Assembly: GCF_001641265.1 (NCBI RefSeq)
Contig: NW_020167521.1
Coordinates: forward strand, 1,302,001-1,366,000
Direction: 5' to 3'
DNA from: Pseudogymnoascus destructans
Taxonomy: Eukaryota; Ascomycota; Leotiomycetes; Thelebolales; Thelebolaceae
Length of the DNA stretch: 64,000 nt
Positions 53,478 to 62,931 of the stretch are shown here, in pieces; within the stretch, counting starts at the first letter, position 1; the number at the start of each line of letters is the position of its first letter. The position numbers were made by a program, and so were the translations under genes. The notes beneath the pieces were generated by a model. It was not told the DNA's origin and did not search any database. It worked only from the letters and a program-made list of their open reading frames with translations.

Positions 53478-55304
53478 ATGACGGAGGTGTCCTCCACGAG
53501 GCTCTACTTGGGCAACCTCCCTCGCGATGGTACGAGCAAACATTCCCATCCCCCGCGACAAGAATTCCACTGCATGATCAGCAGCCTGCTTGCGCTATCG
53601 CTGGTCCTAACGATGCTGATCTTGCTATAGCCACCAAGGCTGACGTTGAGGCCCATTTCGCCACTCATGGCACCGGTACAATCAAGGAGATCAAGCTCAT
53701 GAACGGCTTTGGATTCATCGAGTACGAGGATGCCATGGATGCCCGAGACGTAGTTCCTGGTAATTATCCCACCCCTCCTCTCCAGAAAGCCAAGCTAACA
53801 CCCCCTCGAGCTTTCCGTACGTTATAACAATCGAAACAATCTACTCGGCAACCTCCTCCCCCACAACACACACCCCGAACACCAATTCTAACCCCCCCGC
53901 ACAGATGGCTCCGAGCTCAAGGGCGACCGCCTGACCGTCCAGTTCGCCCGCGGATCGCGCCAGCGCGACAACTTCGCCGCCACCGACCGTACGGCCCCGC
54001 GCCCCAGACGCACCCCACACAGGATGCAGATTTCGGGACTCTCCGGCGAAACCAGTTGGCAGGTCTGTCCCCCCTCGTTCTTTGCTCCCGGATTCGTGGA
54101 TCTCAGCTCTTGCTCTCGCTCTCTCTGGAACAAACAACCCGTGATGAAATGGGACACCCAGCTCGTGGTGTGAAAGCGCCCCTTCCGCGCAATCACACCT
54201 GGGCTTCATAAAACCCATCTTTCTCCTTCGATATGGCCATCTAGCCTCTTCGTGGAGATATAAATAAGGTGGCAACTCATCTTGCCGATCTGCACCAGAC
54301 CGGTTTGACTGGGCCATAGCCTTAGCTGGCTCTGGACTTTCGGCACCCCACCTCCACCTTCCCCCCCGGCCCTCCAACCCAACCCTTCCTTGAGTTTCCT
54401 ACTCTTCCATGGCCAGCACTTCCCCTACTACTGCGTGACAAGATTACCAGGGACAGGACCTGGATATCGCAACCTCGCCGATCGAGCTGGAGGCTGTCAC
54501 GCATCGCCGAACCCAATCGGCGGCGCCTGGCACCACCTACTTATTGAAAACCCTGCCACTATCACTACCACTACTATACGATACCATCACAGTGCGTGGC
54601 AACTTTTAGTCCTGGAACATCAACTTACTTGGAATCGGGATATAGGACCTGAAGGACTTTGCGCGTCAGTCCAGCCTCGACGTCGTCTACTCCGAGACCG
54701 GCCGCGACCGTGACGGCAAGGGGTAAGCCACCCTCAGCCCCCCATTTCAAGCGCAACCCCCTAAGCTAACACCACCAGCAGCTTCGTCGAGTTTGAAACC
54801 GCAGCCGACCTCCGCACCGCTGTCGAAAAACTCGATGGCCGCGAATTCAAGGGTGCTCGCGTGACTTGCACCGCTGATGTCAGCCCCTCCCCCCCTACCA
54901 CCGCACCACCAAGTCCACCCCCACTAACGCCCCCAGACCCAACCCGACATGCCCCGCGACCGCCTCCGCTCCCGCTCCCCCCCCGCCGCCCCTATCCCAG
55001 CGACGACTACGACCGTCGTCCCCGCGGCTACTCCCCCCGCCGCGACGGCTACCGCGACCGCTCTCCCCGTCGGGACTACTACGACGACCGCGGGCGCTAC
55101 GGACGCTCGCCTCCGCGCGCTAGGGGACCGATGGACGATTATCCGCCGCCGCCTAGGAGGGGGCCGTATGATGACCCGTATAGGGGCGGGTATGCGCCGC
55201 CGGTGGATCCGTATATGAGGGGGGGGGAGTATGGGAGGCCGCCGGTTAGGGAGTTTGGGATGAGGGAGGCGGGGTATCCGAGGGAGTATGATAGGAGGTA
55301 TTGA
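53478..55304 (+). CDS. SR-type RNA-binding protein with two RRMs (Srp2/Npl3-like)
   Basis: Pre-mRNA splicing and export factor. Exons 53478-53529, 53631-53759, 53811-53816, 53905-54062, 54646-54722, 54782-54878 and 54937-55304. RRM1: RLYLGNLPRD, IKLMNGFGFIEYEDAMDA, LKGDRLTVQFARG. RRM2: RMQISGLSGETSWQDLKDFA, KGFVEFETAADLRTAVEKL. A C-terminal RS/RGG-like tail ends YPREYDRRY. The third exon is six bases (CTTTCC) and restores AFHGSELKG; the intron after exon 4 is 583 nt. The tail frame is reached only if a C-run at 54977-54984 has nine rather than eight C; as given, reading passes into an Ala/Thr-rich frame ending at 55218. This is most likely an assembly error in a homopolymer. Confidence 0.88.
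53811..53816 (+). other. Six-nucleotide microexon
   Basis: CTTTCC between an upstream intron ending CCTCGAG (with GCTAAC branch site) and a downstream intron starting GTACGT. Phase 1 on both sides; inclusion codes A-F-H across the junctions, recreating the VVPAFHGSELKG block of the family. Skipping removes exactly two codons and keeps frame. Confidence 0.7.
54063..54645 (+). other. Long intron within RRM2 of the SR-protein gene
   Basis: 583 nt, GTCTGT donor and GATATAG acceptor, against 50-100 nt for other introns here. SR-protein genes often hold a regulated cryptic exon in such an intron for feedback control; that is an inference, not seen directly. Confidence 0.6.
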
Positions 55305-56588
55305 TATGCTTGACCTGTTTGTCTGGGGTTGAGTGGGGTTGTTGGGTACCTGGGGTGAGGTGATACTGGATGAGGAATGAGGGATAGGGGATTAGGATGA
55401 AGGGCGTCGCTTTTCTTTGCTGCTATGATATGATACGTATATCCGAATGGATGGGTTCGGTGAATGGGTCGCTCGGTCGGTCGAGCTGGGAGGGACGGGG
55501 ATGAAAACTTCACCTACAAAACGTCTTGTGGGCGGATTTGTTTTCTCCCTTTTTTATAAAAAACAGATTGAGCAGTTTTTTCTTGCGCTTAGCTAGCATG
55601 CATGGATTCTATGGCGGATATTGATTTCGGGGGGTTTTTATGGGATTCTCTTAACTCCGGCTCTTTGTATATGATTGTTTGTTGTTTTTGTCCTGATCTG
55701 TGTTCTTTGGTGCAATCAATGTGGGTGGTTGTCCTTGATGTTGGTCCTGGGGGGTGGTATAAGATGTATTTCTTGCGCAAACTGGAACCAAGACCTACCT
55801 CTGTGACAGAACCATAGCCGGGGAAACAAAAGTCCACGCAAAACAACACAACACACGGACCAAAAACAGTCTACACGCAGACCACAGGAAGCAACTTTTA
55901 GGCTAGGACGGTGGATAAAAATAGCCTTGAAATTGAAACCACAGCCTCTATTCGATCTTCGCTTGCAGCGAGGTGGGATGGGCATAGGCGGAGGGAGTGA
56001 TGGGTCTTATTTTATCAGCCTTAATTTTTTACACGCTTTGTTTTCGTTTTCGTTTTCGTTTTCGTTTCTGCTTATGCATTTCTGACTTCTGATAGCAACG
56101 CACGTAGGCCAGATAGCTCCGTGGTTTTACTATACAGGCATATTTTTTGACCTTTTTTTATCTGAGCCTGTGAAGGTGGGTGATTGATGGTGAAATCACA
56201 AAGACGGAAAGATCTGGCACACAGGAAATGTAATACTCTTAATCCCATAGTGTTATCATTATAAGATTCTGGTTTTTTGTAGCTTCACAGACCACCCTCT
56301 CTACCACTCCCCCGTGCCCGTAAATGGTGCGGAGGGCAACGTCGAGTTATCTACAGTGCGTATCCCCCTCCCCATCCATCAAGCATGATCCTCATGACAT
56401 CCATCAGCGTAAAAAACCCCTCATCTTCTGTCTAGTCTATCCATAATGCCAATTTTGCCACGCAAAAAAATGCCTCGTAAATGCCTGTGGTTGTGCAGCC
56501 AAAAACCTTTAACTACCCACTCACTCACCCACTCACCCACTAATAAGGAGTGCATGAGTGAGTGGAGTGCGAGAAGTTAGAGAGCCCT
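55305..56588. other. Convergent intergenic region
   Basis: 3' regions of the SR-protein gene and HMG-CoA synthase. It holds a TTTTCG hexamer run at 56040-56066 and no supported gene. Confidence 0.55.
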
Positions 56589-58096
56589 TCAAGCCTTGAC
56601 AGAGTAGCTGCGACGGAACAACTCATCAACCTCCTCGAGGTAGTAAGTCCCAGCCACAACCGTCTCCGCGCTGCCCGCTGGCTTATACCCCTTCTGCAAA
56701 TGCGCCTTCTTCCTCAAATCACAAAGCTCATCATAAACCTCCGGCTTAACAGTCCTCCTGGCGGCCAAGCGTGCCTTGAGATCGACAGCCTTAGCCAAGT
56801 CGCCAGTTGGTCCAGCAACGCGCAGACTGAGCAAGCTACTTGCTAACCCAGAGCCGTAGGAGAAAACTCCAATGCGCTTCCCCTGCAGATCCTCAGAGCT
56901 GACGTTAGAGAGCAGAGACACGAGACCGCCCCACACGGAACCGCAGTACATGTTCCCGCACATGGTGGGCACCTCGATGGAAGGCTGGACACGGGCGCCG
57001 AAGCGGGCCTTGGTGAGGCCCATGAAGGTCTTCTCGACGGTCTTGTCGGTGATGGAGGTCTTGTAGTCGATATCACGGAGAGTCTCCGGGACGTCAGCGA
57101 AGGCCGCGGCGGTGGGGTTGGTGAGGTAATCGTTGTAGAGCAGACGAGCGTAGGACTTTGCCACGAGCTTGCAGGTCGGGGCGTGGAAGGTCATGTAGTC
57201 GAAACGATCCAAAGGAGTCTTGCTGGCGTCCTCCTCAGAAGCGCCGTTAGCAAGCTTTTTGAGCGTGGCTTCGCGCGCGTTGTAGGCCTTGTAGCATGCG
57301 TCCACGGCCTCGGTGTAGCAGGAGATGGAGAAGTGGCCGTCGACGATGGGGTACTCGGAGGTGAGGTCCGGCTTGTAGAAGTCGTACGCGTGCTGCATGT
57401 AAGAGCCACGGAGCCCGGGCTCGACGACAACAGGAGCGTTGGGACCTATGAGCATGGCGACGGCGCCGGCGCCGCCGGTGGGGCGGGCGTTACCCTTGGC
57501 GTACAGCGCGATGTCACCGGCGACGACGATGGCGTCGCGGCCGTCCCAGCCGGAAGACTCGACCCAGGCGACGGAGTTGAGGAAGGCGTTGGTGCCGCCG
57601 TAGCAGGCGTTGATGGTGTCGACGCCCTCGATGTTGGAGTTGGTGCCGAAGAGCTGCATCAGGACCGACTTGACGGACTTGGACTTGTCGAGCATGGTCT
57701 CGGTGCCGACCTCGAGGCGGCCGATGGAGTTGGGGTCGATCTTGTATTTCGAGAGCAGGTTGGCTGTCACGGTCAGGGCGAAGGAGTAGATGTCTGGAGG
57801 GGGGGGGAGTGTCAGTGGGGGGGTGGTCTTGTGAGGTGCGGGGTGGGATGTCTCACCTTCTCTGTCGTCGCAGAAGCTCATCTTCGTCTGGCCAAGGCCG
57901 ATGGTGTATTTGCCTTGGCTAACGCCATCGAACTTCTCGAGCTCGGCTTGGTCGACGCACTGGCGAGGAAGTGTTAGCAGAGGAAGAGGTGCATTCGGGG
58001 AGGATATCCGGGGCTCCTGTGCAGCTTGAGACATACCTGGCTGGGGAAATAGATCTCAATGGCCTTGATGCCGATGTTTTGGGGGCGTTCCGACAT
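56589..58096 (-). CDS. ERG13: Hydroxymethylglutaryl-CoA synthase
   Basis: Condenses acetyl-CoA with acetoacetyl-CoA to HMG-CoA, an early step of sterol and isoprenoid synthesis. Exons (minus strand) 58096-58037, 57959-57857 and 57793-56589 give 455 aa. Start MSERPQNIGIKAIEIYFPSQ. Catalytic residues: Glu in GRLEVGTET, Cys in INACYGGTNAF, and His in YMTFHAPTCKLV. GVFSYGSGLASSLLSL near the C-terminus is also diagnostic. No mitochondrial presequence, so it is the cytosolic form. Both introns are short with TAAC-type branch sites. All catalytic residues are present and length is normal. Confidence 0.97.
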
Positions 58097-58504
58097 GATA
58101 CGGTGAGGAGATGGCGTTGGGGGGGGGGGCAGGTAAATCAATTTGAGAGCTATTTGAGGGAGATTTGGAGGAGAGCAAGTGGCAGAAGATTGAAGTGTGA
58201 GCTCTGAAGTGGTCAGTCCAACGATGCTTCCCTTTTGTTTGGAGAAATTGGACCGTTGGAGATGGCGGTAAAGGGGGGTGGAGGGAGGATGGAGCTAAAG
58301 GCCGGGGGGGGGTAACAAAGCGCGTAGGGTAGCGGTAGAGGATGGATGGTCCTATCTCGGACCTCAATAATTTGTTTTTAGTGGTGATAAGGGGTACGTA
58401 CCAGAAGTTATTCGCTTAATGTGAGATGTGGGAAGAAGATAACTAGAGTCGCGGCTGTGTGGTTGGGGGACTAGACCAGATTGGGGTATAGTTTGGTGTA
58501 GTTC
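58097..58504 (-). promoter_or_regulatory. HMG-CoA synthase upstream region
   Basis: Promoter-side sequence of ERG13 with G-rich runs on the + strand at 58115-58130 and 58296-58312. No clear sterol-regulatory site is recognised. Confidence 0.4.
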
Positions 58505-58652
58505 GGTGGAAGGGCGGTCGGTGGAAGGGCGGTGGAGGGGCGGTGGAAGGGCGGTGGAAGGGCGCTGGAAGGGCGGTGGAAGGGCGGTGGAAGGGCGCTG
58601 GAAGGGCGATGGAAGGGCGCTGGAAGGGCGCTGGAAGGGCGCTGGAAGGGCG
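58505..58652. repeat. GGTGGAAGGGCG 12-bp minisatellite
   Basis: About twelve copies of a 12-bp unit with GGTGG/GCTGG/GATGG variants. It translates as RPST or GRWK repeats on either strand, explaining apparent open frames. It sits about 410 bp upstream of ERG13. Confidence 0.9.
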
Positions 58653-58665
58653 GCTTGGGGTGACG

Positions 58666-58755
58666 AGAGAGGGGTGGATGTAGAGTAGAGTATAGTAACT
58701 AAATATAGTAACTAAAGAGGAAAAGAGGTAGAGGGAGAGAGGGGTGGATGCAGTG
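58666..58755 (-). repeat. Inverted copy of the 56-bp repeat found at 62761
   Basis: Reverse complement of the CATCCACCCCTCTCTCC..TTTAGTTACTA unit that is tandem at 62761-62925. The two copies are inverted and bound the 58.7-62.9 kb block of gene and transposon fragments. Confidence 0.85.
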
Positions 58756-58756
58756 T

Positions 58757-58823
58757 AATAAGCAAGTTGTCTTGTGGGAAGCAAGATGTCTTGGTCAGAC
58801 ATTTTCAACAACAATGTCTGACC
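58757..58823. repeat. 37-bp transposon-end fragment and 11-bp-stem hairpin
   Basis: 58757-58793 is identical to 62969-63005, which lies inside the left terminal region of the transposon at 62932. Next to it, GGTCAGACATT (58793-58803) and AATGTCTGACC (58813-58823) form a perfect hairpin with a 9-nt loop. Probably the scar of an element of the same family. Confidence 0.75.
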
Positions 58824-58889
58824 ACAAGACTACACTTCGTGAAGCAAAGCAATGGCTCCTTGCAAATTCCTTCTGAATTGGTTTCTACT

Positions 58890-59524
58890 GCTGCAACTAT
58901 TTTCAAAGTCAAAGCAGACACGCGCACGTATAACTCGCAATCCGGATTCCTCTTGAAGATCAAGGGAAAGAAGGCGACCACGTATCTCTATCTTGGCGAT
59001 CAGGTAAGACTCCCCCACCTCTCATATTCCCTGGCTAAAGGACAGTGGGACTCCAACCCCCTCTGGGAAAGCCGGTACATCTGGCTCGCAATCCGGATTC
59101 CTCTTGAAGATCAAGGGAAAGAAGGCGACCACGTATCTCTATCTTGGCGATCAGGTAAGACTCCCCCACCTCTCATATTCCCTGGCTAACAGGACAGTGG
59201 GACTCCAACCCCCTCTGGGAAAGCTGGTACATCTGGCTGCCAATGGATTTCAACGACAAAAAGAAGACGCTCGACATTGTTTGGCACGACGTCTATGATC
59301 TCGACGTGTAAGCTTCCCACCCCTTAAACGATCCTGCTAACCGCCACAGCAAATCCGGAGAATACAAGGCCATCAAAGGAAAAGAATACCGCGGAATCAA
59401 CGCAAAGACAACCCCCCTCCAAAACAATGCTAATTTCCAGAACTTTGCAAGCGACAATGTCATCCTTACGGGCATCTCCGGAAACGACAGCACCGTCAGC
59501 TTCGAAGGGATTGCGGCAACATGA
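58890..59524 (+). pseudogene. C-terminal fragment of a GH43-type glycosidase with internal duplication
   Basis: Readable exons: RTYNSQSGFLLKIKGKKATT then YLYLGDQ (58930-59006), intron, WDSNPLWESWYIWLP.. to YDLDV (ending 59308), intron, KSGEYKAIKGKEYRG to a stop at 59524. These match the C-terminal region of fungal family 43 hydrolases annotated as galactan 1,3-beta-galactosidases; the family call is moderate. The catalytic propeller is absent. A 151-bp segment covering exon end, intron and next exon start is duplicated in tandem (58934-59084 and 59085-59235), breaking the frame. Confidence 0.6.
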
Positions 59525-59763
59525 AAGCCGCAATGGGTCTCCTTCTACCCCCTCCACCGTTCGAATTATAGACAGTCGTTGACATCCGTCTCGATATATT
59601 ATAAACGAAATCGGCCTTTCATAATTCTCGTCTCAGTATGATAACCAAGTTATAAGGCGAGGACCGGACTTTACGGAACCTACGTGATACTAGGTGTCAC
59701 CACCAACCAATCACACACGACCTCGGGCACAACGGGCTACATATAGTTATACTCCGTACATTA
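59525..59763. other. Spacer between GH43 relic and transposon
   Basis: Former 3' region of the glycosidase relic. No feature seen. Confidence 0.4.
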
Positions 59764-61316
59764 ACGTAAGTCGTGGCGTAACGCAACGGGTGTCGTAACG
59801 CAACAGATATCAGAAGAGAACGACGTAGAAAATTAAATAGCTAAACATCAACAATAATACATGACCCAGTATCGCTCTTAGAATCCTTGTGAAGCACTTC
59901 TTCATCATCGCAATCACTATCAGAAATGTACACAACTGCCTTTCCCTTTCCCTTTCGTGTTTTCCTACCTTGACTTTTTGTAGCATTCTCAGCCTCCACC
60001 ACTGCATCGCATAATTCTTGCGTAGAGATATGGAAATGGCCCTTTAAAACCACCCTCTTTCCCTTCGTACGGGTCGCACGCTTCTTTATCATAGACCGTA
60101 AGTTGTTGGCATCATGTTGGTGGACGATACTTTGCGCATGAATTTGCTCAGTCCCACTGTTTAATACACCACATATATATGTAATAGGTAATCAAAGAGA
60201 GAATGCCAAAAAAGCATAATAAAAAAAATCCTTATACTCTGGTTGTCAGTTTTTGGATATATCTGCGGACTGGTGTTGCAACAGTCGTATGGTCCTTAAT
60301 TGTTGAATTAAGTAGCTTATTCGCATCTCGCAGTATCGCTGGATCAGGTGGCGAGCTATTTACAAAGACTTGATTAAAAATATCAAACTGGGTTGGTGTT
60401 CTTGGTCTTTCTTGCTCGGGTGTTGCATCGCGGGCCATCGTACGAAGTGCTCTTTGTGGGTTGAATGGGATTAAACCAGCACCGCGCCAGGCAGATTCAA
60501 TGTTCTGACGATTGCATACATCTGATCGTGCTCGAATATATGCTTCCATCCACTCGTACTTCTGTATTCGTACGAGTTGTGCTTGGTTCAAGTGCGATAG
60601 TGCCGCTGTCAGCCGTTTTTTTGAGAGGGCCAAAAATCTCAACATTATACGTGTTGACTTCATTGTCCCAATCGAAAATCCAGACTCGTCCATGTTATAT
60701 ATGTCTTTTTGGTCGATTCCGTGTTCTTGAACCACTTTCTGATACGCATCAAACCACGCGTCAAGCACTGGTTTTGTTGCCCCGTCCATTCATACAGACT
60801 CAATTCGACGTCCAATAGCAACTTTGAGATGTGGGTGTCGTATAATGAATCGGGGAACCCAGTCCTCACCAAGCGTATCATGTGGTTGGAGTTCAAGCAC
60901 GTCGGGTGTCGCATTGTCCAAATCATATGTTCATTTTTTACGCAGTTCCTCTGCTATTTCTTTTAATAAGCGATGCCCAGGAGAGTACCCACTGATTGTT
61001 AAGTCTTTGATCCACTTGAGAAGTACGTTTTCCTGAGCGTATGAGAGTTTCTGCTGTTGTTGGCGGGCTTGATGGCGAGATAACCCCCCATTGACGTGTC
61101 GCGTCAATGTGCTCCGCGTCAACCCCAAGTCCTGGGCAGCCTTATACAAGCTTTTATATTCACCATTTTGAAAGCCAGTTATTGCCTGAGTAGTACGAGA
61201 CTCTAAATTCGCCGTCGCTACGCTTTTCCTACGCACCATTGTTGAGTTATTCAAGTTACAAGTTGGTAGTCCTCGGTTATCAGTTGCGTTACGACACCCG
61301 TTGCGACGACTTACAT
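59764..61316 (-). mobile_element. Internally deleted Fot1/Pogo-type transposon
   Basis: A 1553-bp element with TA on both sides (59762-59763 and 61317-61318). Ends start ACGTAAGTCGTGGCG / ATGTAAGTCGTCGC and share the CGGGTGTCGTAACGCAAC block; one end has a small deletion. Same family as the 1878-bp element at 28521-30398. Confidence 0.9.
59841..61239 (-). pseudogene. Transposase relic lacking its catalytic core
   Basis: ATG at 61239 (MVRRKSVATANLES), helix-turn-helix LGLTRSTLTRHVNGGLSRHQ, then an indel near 60925 and YNMDESGFSIGTMKSTRIML (about 60700-60650), which runs straight into LSKKRLTAALSHLNQ. The parent at 28605 has about 130 residues between these points, including the second and third catalytic Asp. 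The tail (KGKRVVLKGHFHISTQELCDAVVE) is kept. It cannot be autonomous, but the ends could be moved by a related enzyme. Confidence 0.88.
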
Positions 61317-61329
61317 TATACTACAAACA

Positions 61330-61765
61330 CTACTTGGCCAAGAACTTCTGGAAAGCCTCCTGCTGAATCGTGGTATTCCCCACCGAGCTTCTTCCTCCCC
61401 TTCTTCTGCTTCTCCAACAGCTTCTTCCGCCGCGAAATATCACTCGCGTGCAGTTTCGCCAGCACATCCGTTCGGAACGGCTTGATCGTCTCTCGTGCCA
61501 CAATCCTCCTCCCTGCCATCGCCTGGATGATCACCTCGTACATCTGGCGATCCACAAGCTCCTTGAACTTCTTCATCCACTGCCTGCTGACCCTATCCAC
61601 CTATGACGTGTGCACCACCCGCGAGACGGCATCCACCAGCTCCTTGTTCACCAAAAGCTGCATCTTGACAATCTGACTCCTCCTCCACCCAGCATCCTCA
61701 TAATCGAGAGAGGCATATCCCCTCATCGCTCCTTTAAGCTTACGTCGATCAATCCTCCGAGAAAC
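61330..61765 (-). pseudogene. GUF1: C-terminal fragment of GUF1 (mitochondrial LepA-type GTPase)
   Basis: Minus-strand readings RGYASLDYEDAGWRRSQIVK, MQLLVNKELVDAVSRVVHTS, stop (61601-61603), VDRVSRQWMKKFKELVDRQM, YEVIIQAMAGRRIVARETIK, PFRTDVLAKLHASDISRRKK, LLEKQKKGRKKL, then a frameshift to VGNTTIQQEAFQKFLAK and the normal stop (61330-61332). This is the C-terminal domain of fungal Guf1, which acts on stalled mitochondrial ribosomes. G-domain and N-terminus are absent. The internal TAG is a one-step change from CAG. The fragment is squeezed between transposon ends at 61318 and about 61770. Confidence 0.88.
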
Positions 61766-61769
61766 GAAC

Positions 61770-62465
61770 ACAACAGCTCAACAAGAACAGCATGGAGGGC
61801 ACAATAAGCTATATGCCAGTGCTTATAAGGCTGGAATATTCCCACGTCTAATGGCTGTAAAACGTGTGTAAGGTGGCTGGAAAACACCCATAAGATGATG
61901 TGATATTCGGCTGCCATAATGACGAACTCAGGGCTCGTGTGGCTCACATGAGAATCGAGTAGTAGAACCTTGAGAGTTCCTGGGTTTCATCCATATTCCA
62001 GATTGACTCTGGATTTATACCATGCTGTAGTACAAATTCCGTGTACTTTTCAAACCACTTAACAATAGCAGGTTCCTCTTGAGCTTGCGTACACTGTTGC
62101 ACAATAGGCTTTGTAGTGATAAAGTGGAAATACATAAGCTCATTCCGTATATATTTAGTGAGCCAGCTCTGTGACGGTGGAGGCAGTGGGCTCCGTAGGT
62201 GGCATACTGCCCCGTAAACCATATGCCTATTAGCCCCTAACCCTAGGTAATACTTCTCTAGAATCCAGGCCTTTAGGGCCTCCGTTTGGTCTATAGAAAG
62301 CACCCTATTGTGACCTCCATGGGCCAGCTTCTGTGGGACTGCTCGGGTGATTCTTGACTGTATAGTCGACTTTGGGACCTTAGAAATCCGACTGGCAGCA
62401 CCTACAGATTCAGAGGGGTTTGCTGCCAGCCATTCACAGGCATTTGATAGAGGTGTCCCTTCCAT
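61770..62465 (-). pseudogene. Internally deleted relative of the 39558 transposase
   Basis: ATG at 62465 (MEGTPLSNACEWLAANPSES), close in sequence to the start of the 41482 transposase. It runs to IWNMDET, then jumps across a deletion to LLLDSHVSHTSPEF and HVLQPLDVGIFQPYKHWH, losing the segment with PGG and the SDTGYSN block. Frame changes at the deletion. It ends abruptly near 61780 where the GUF1 fragment starts. No left terminal repeat remains. Confidence 0.85.
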
Positions 62466-62760
62466 TAAATGAATACATTTGATTACTATATAAATTACTA
62501 CGTGTAGGAATGTTCAAGGTTTTGGTAAAGAGTAGCGGTGAACATATGCAAGTTGAGAGGACGCACTTGCTTCCTCTTGTAAGCGAGTGGACGCACTTGC
62601 TTCCTCTCGTAAGTGAGTGGACGCACTCGCTTCCCCCCACAGTTAGTGTGTGCCCAATACAAACAAAGTTGACAGGCAGGTTCTTCTTTTGCACCTGTAC
62701 AGCAACATCGACCATCACCTCCCATCACTCCTCCCTTCCAGCTCCCATCCCCTACTCTAC
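62466..62760. repeat. Right end of the degraded element with 30-bp tandem units
   Basis: Units containing ACGCACTTGCTTCCTC start at 62561, 62591 and 62621, exactly 30 bp apart. The sequence before them (GTAAAGAGTAGCGGTGAACA) matches the inner flank of the terminal repeat at 41545-41565, so this is likely the worn terminal repeat of the relic at 61770. Confidence 0.75.
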
Positions 62761-62925
62761 ATCCACCCCTCTCTCCCTCTACCTCTTTCCTCTTTAGTTA
62801 CTACACTCTACTCTACATCCACCCCTCTCTCCCTCTACCTCTTTCCTCTTTAGTTACTACACTCTACTCTACATCCACCCCTCTCCCCCTCTACCTCTTT
62901 TCCTCTTTAGTTACTATCAGACTAC
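62761..62925 (+). repeat. 56-bp tandem repeat, three copies
   Basis: Units start at 62761, 62817 and 62873 (CATCCACCCCTCTC..TTTAGTTACTAC). The inverted single copy lies at 58666-58755. Confidence 0.9.
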
Positions 62926-62931
62926 ACTCTA

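Noticed and set aside
53182..53481. Upstream open frame whose stop overlaps the SR-protein start
   Set aside because: The frame does not begin with ATG and has no protein-like conservation pattern; probably leader sequence.
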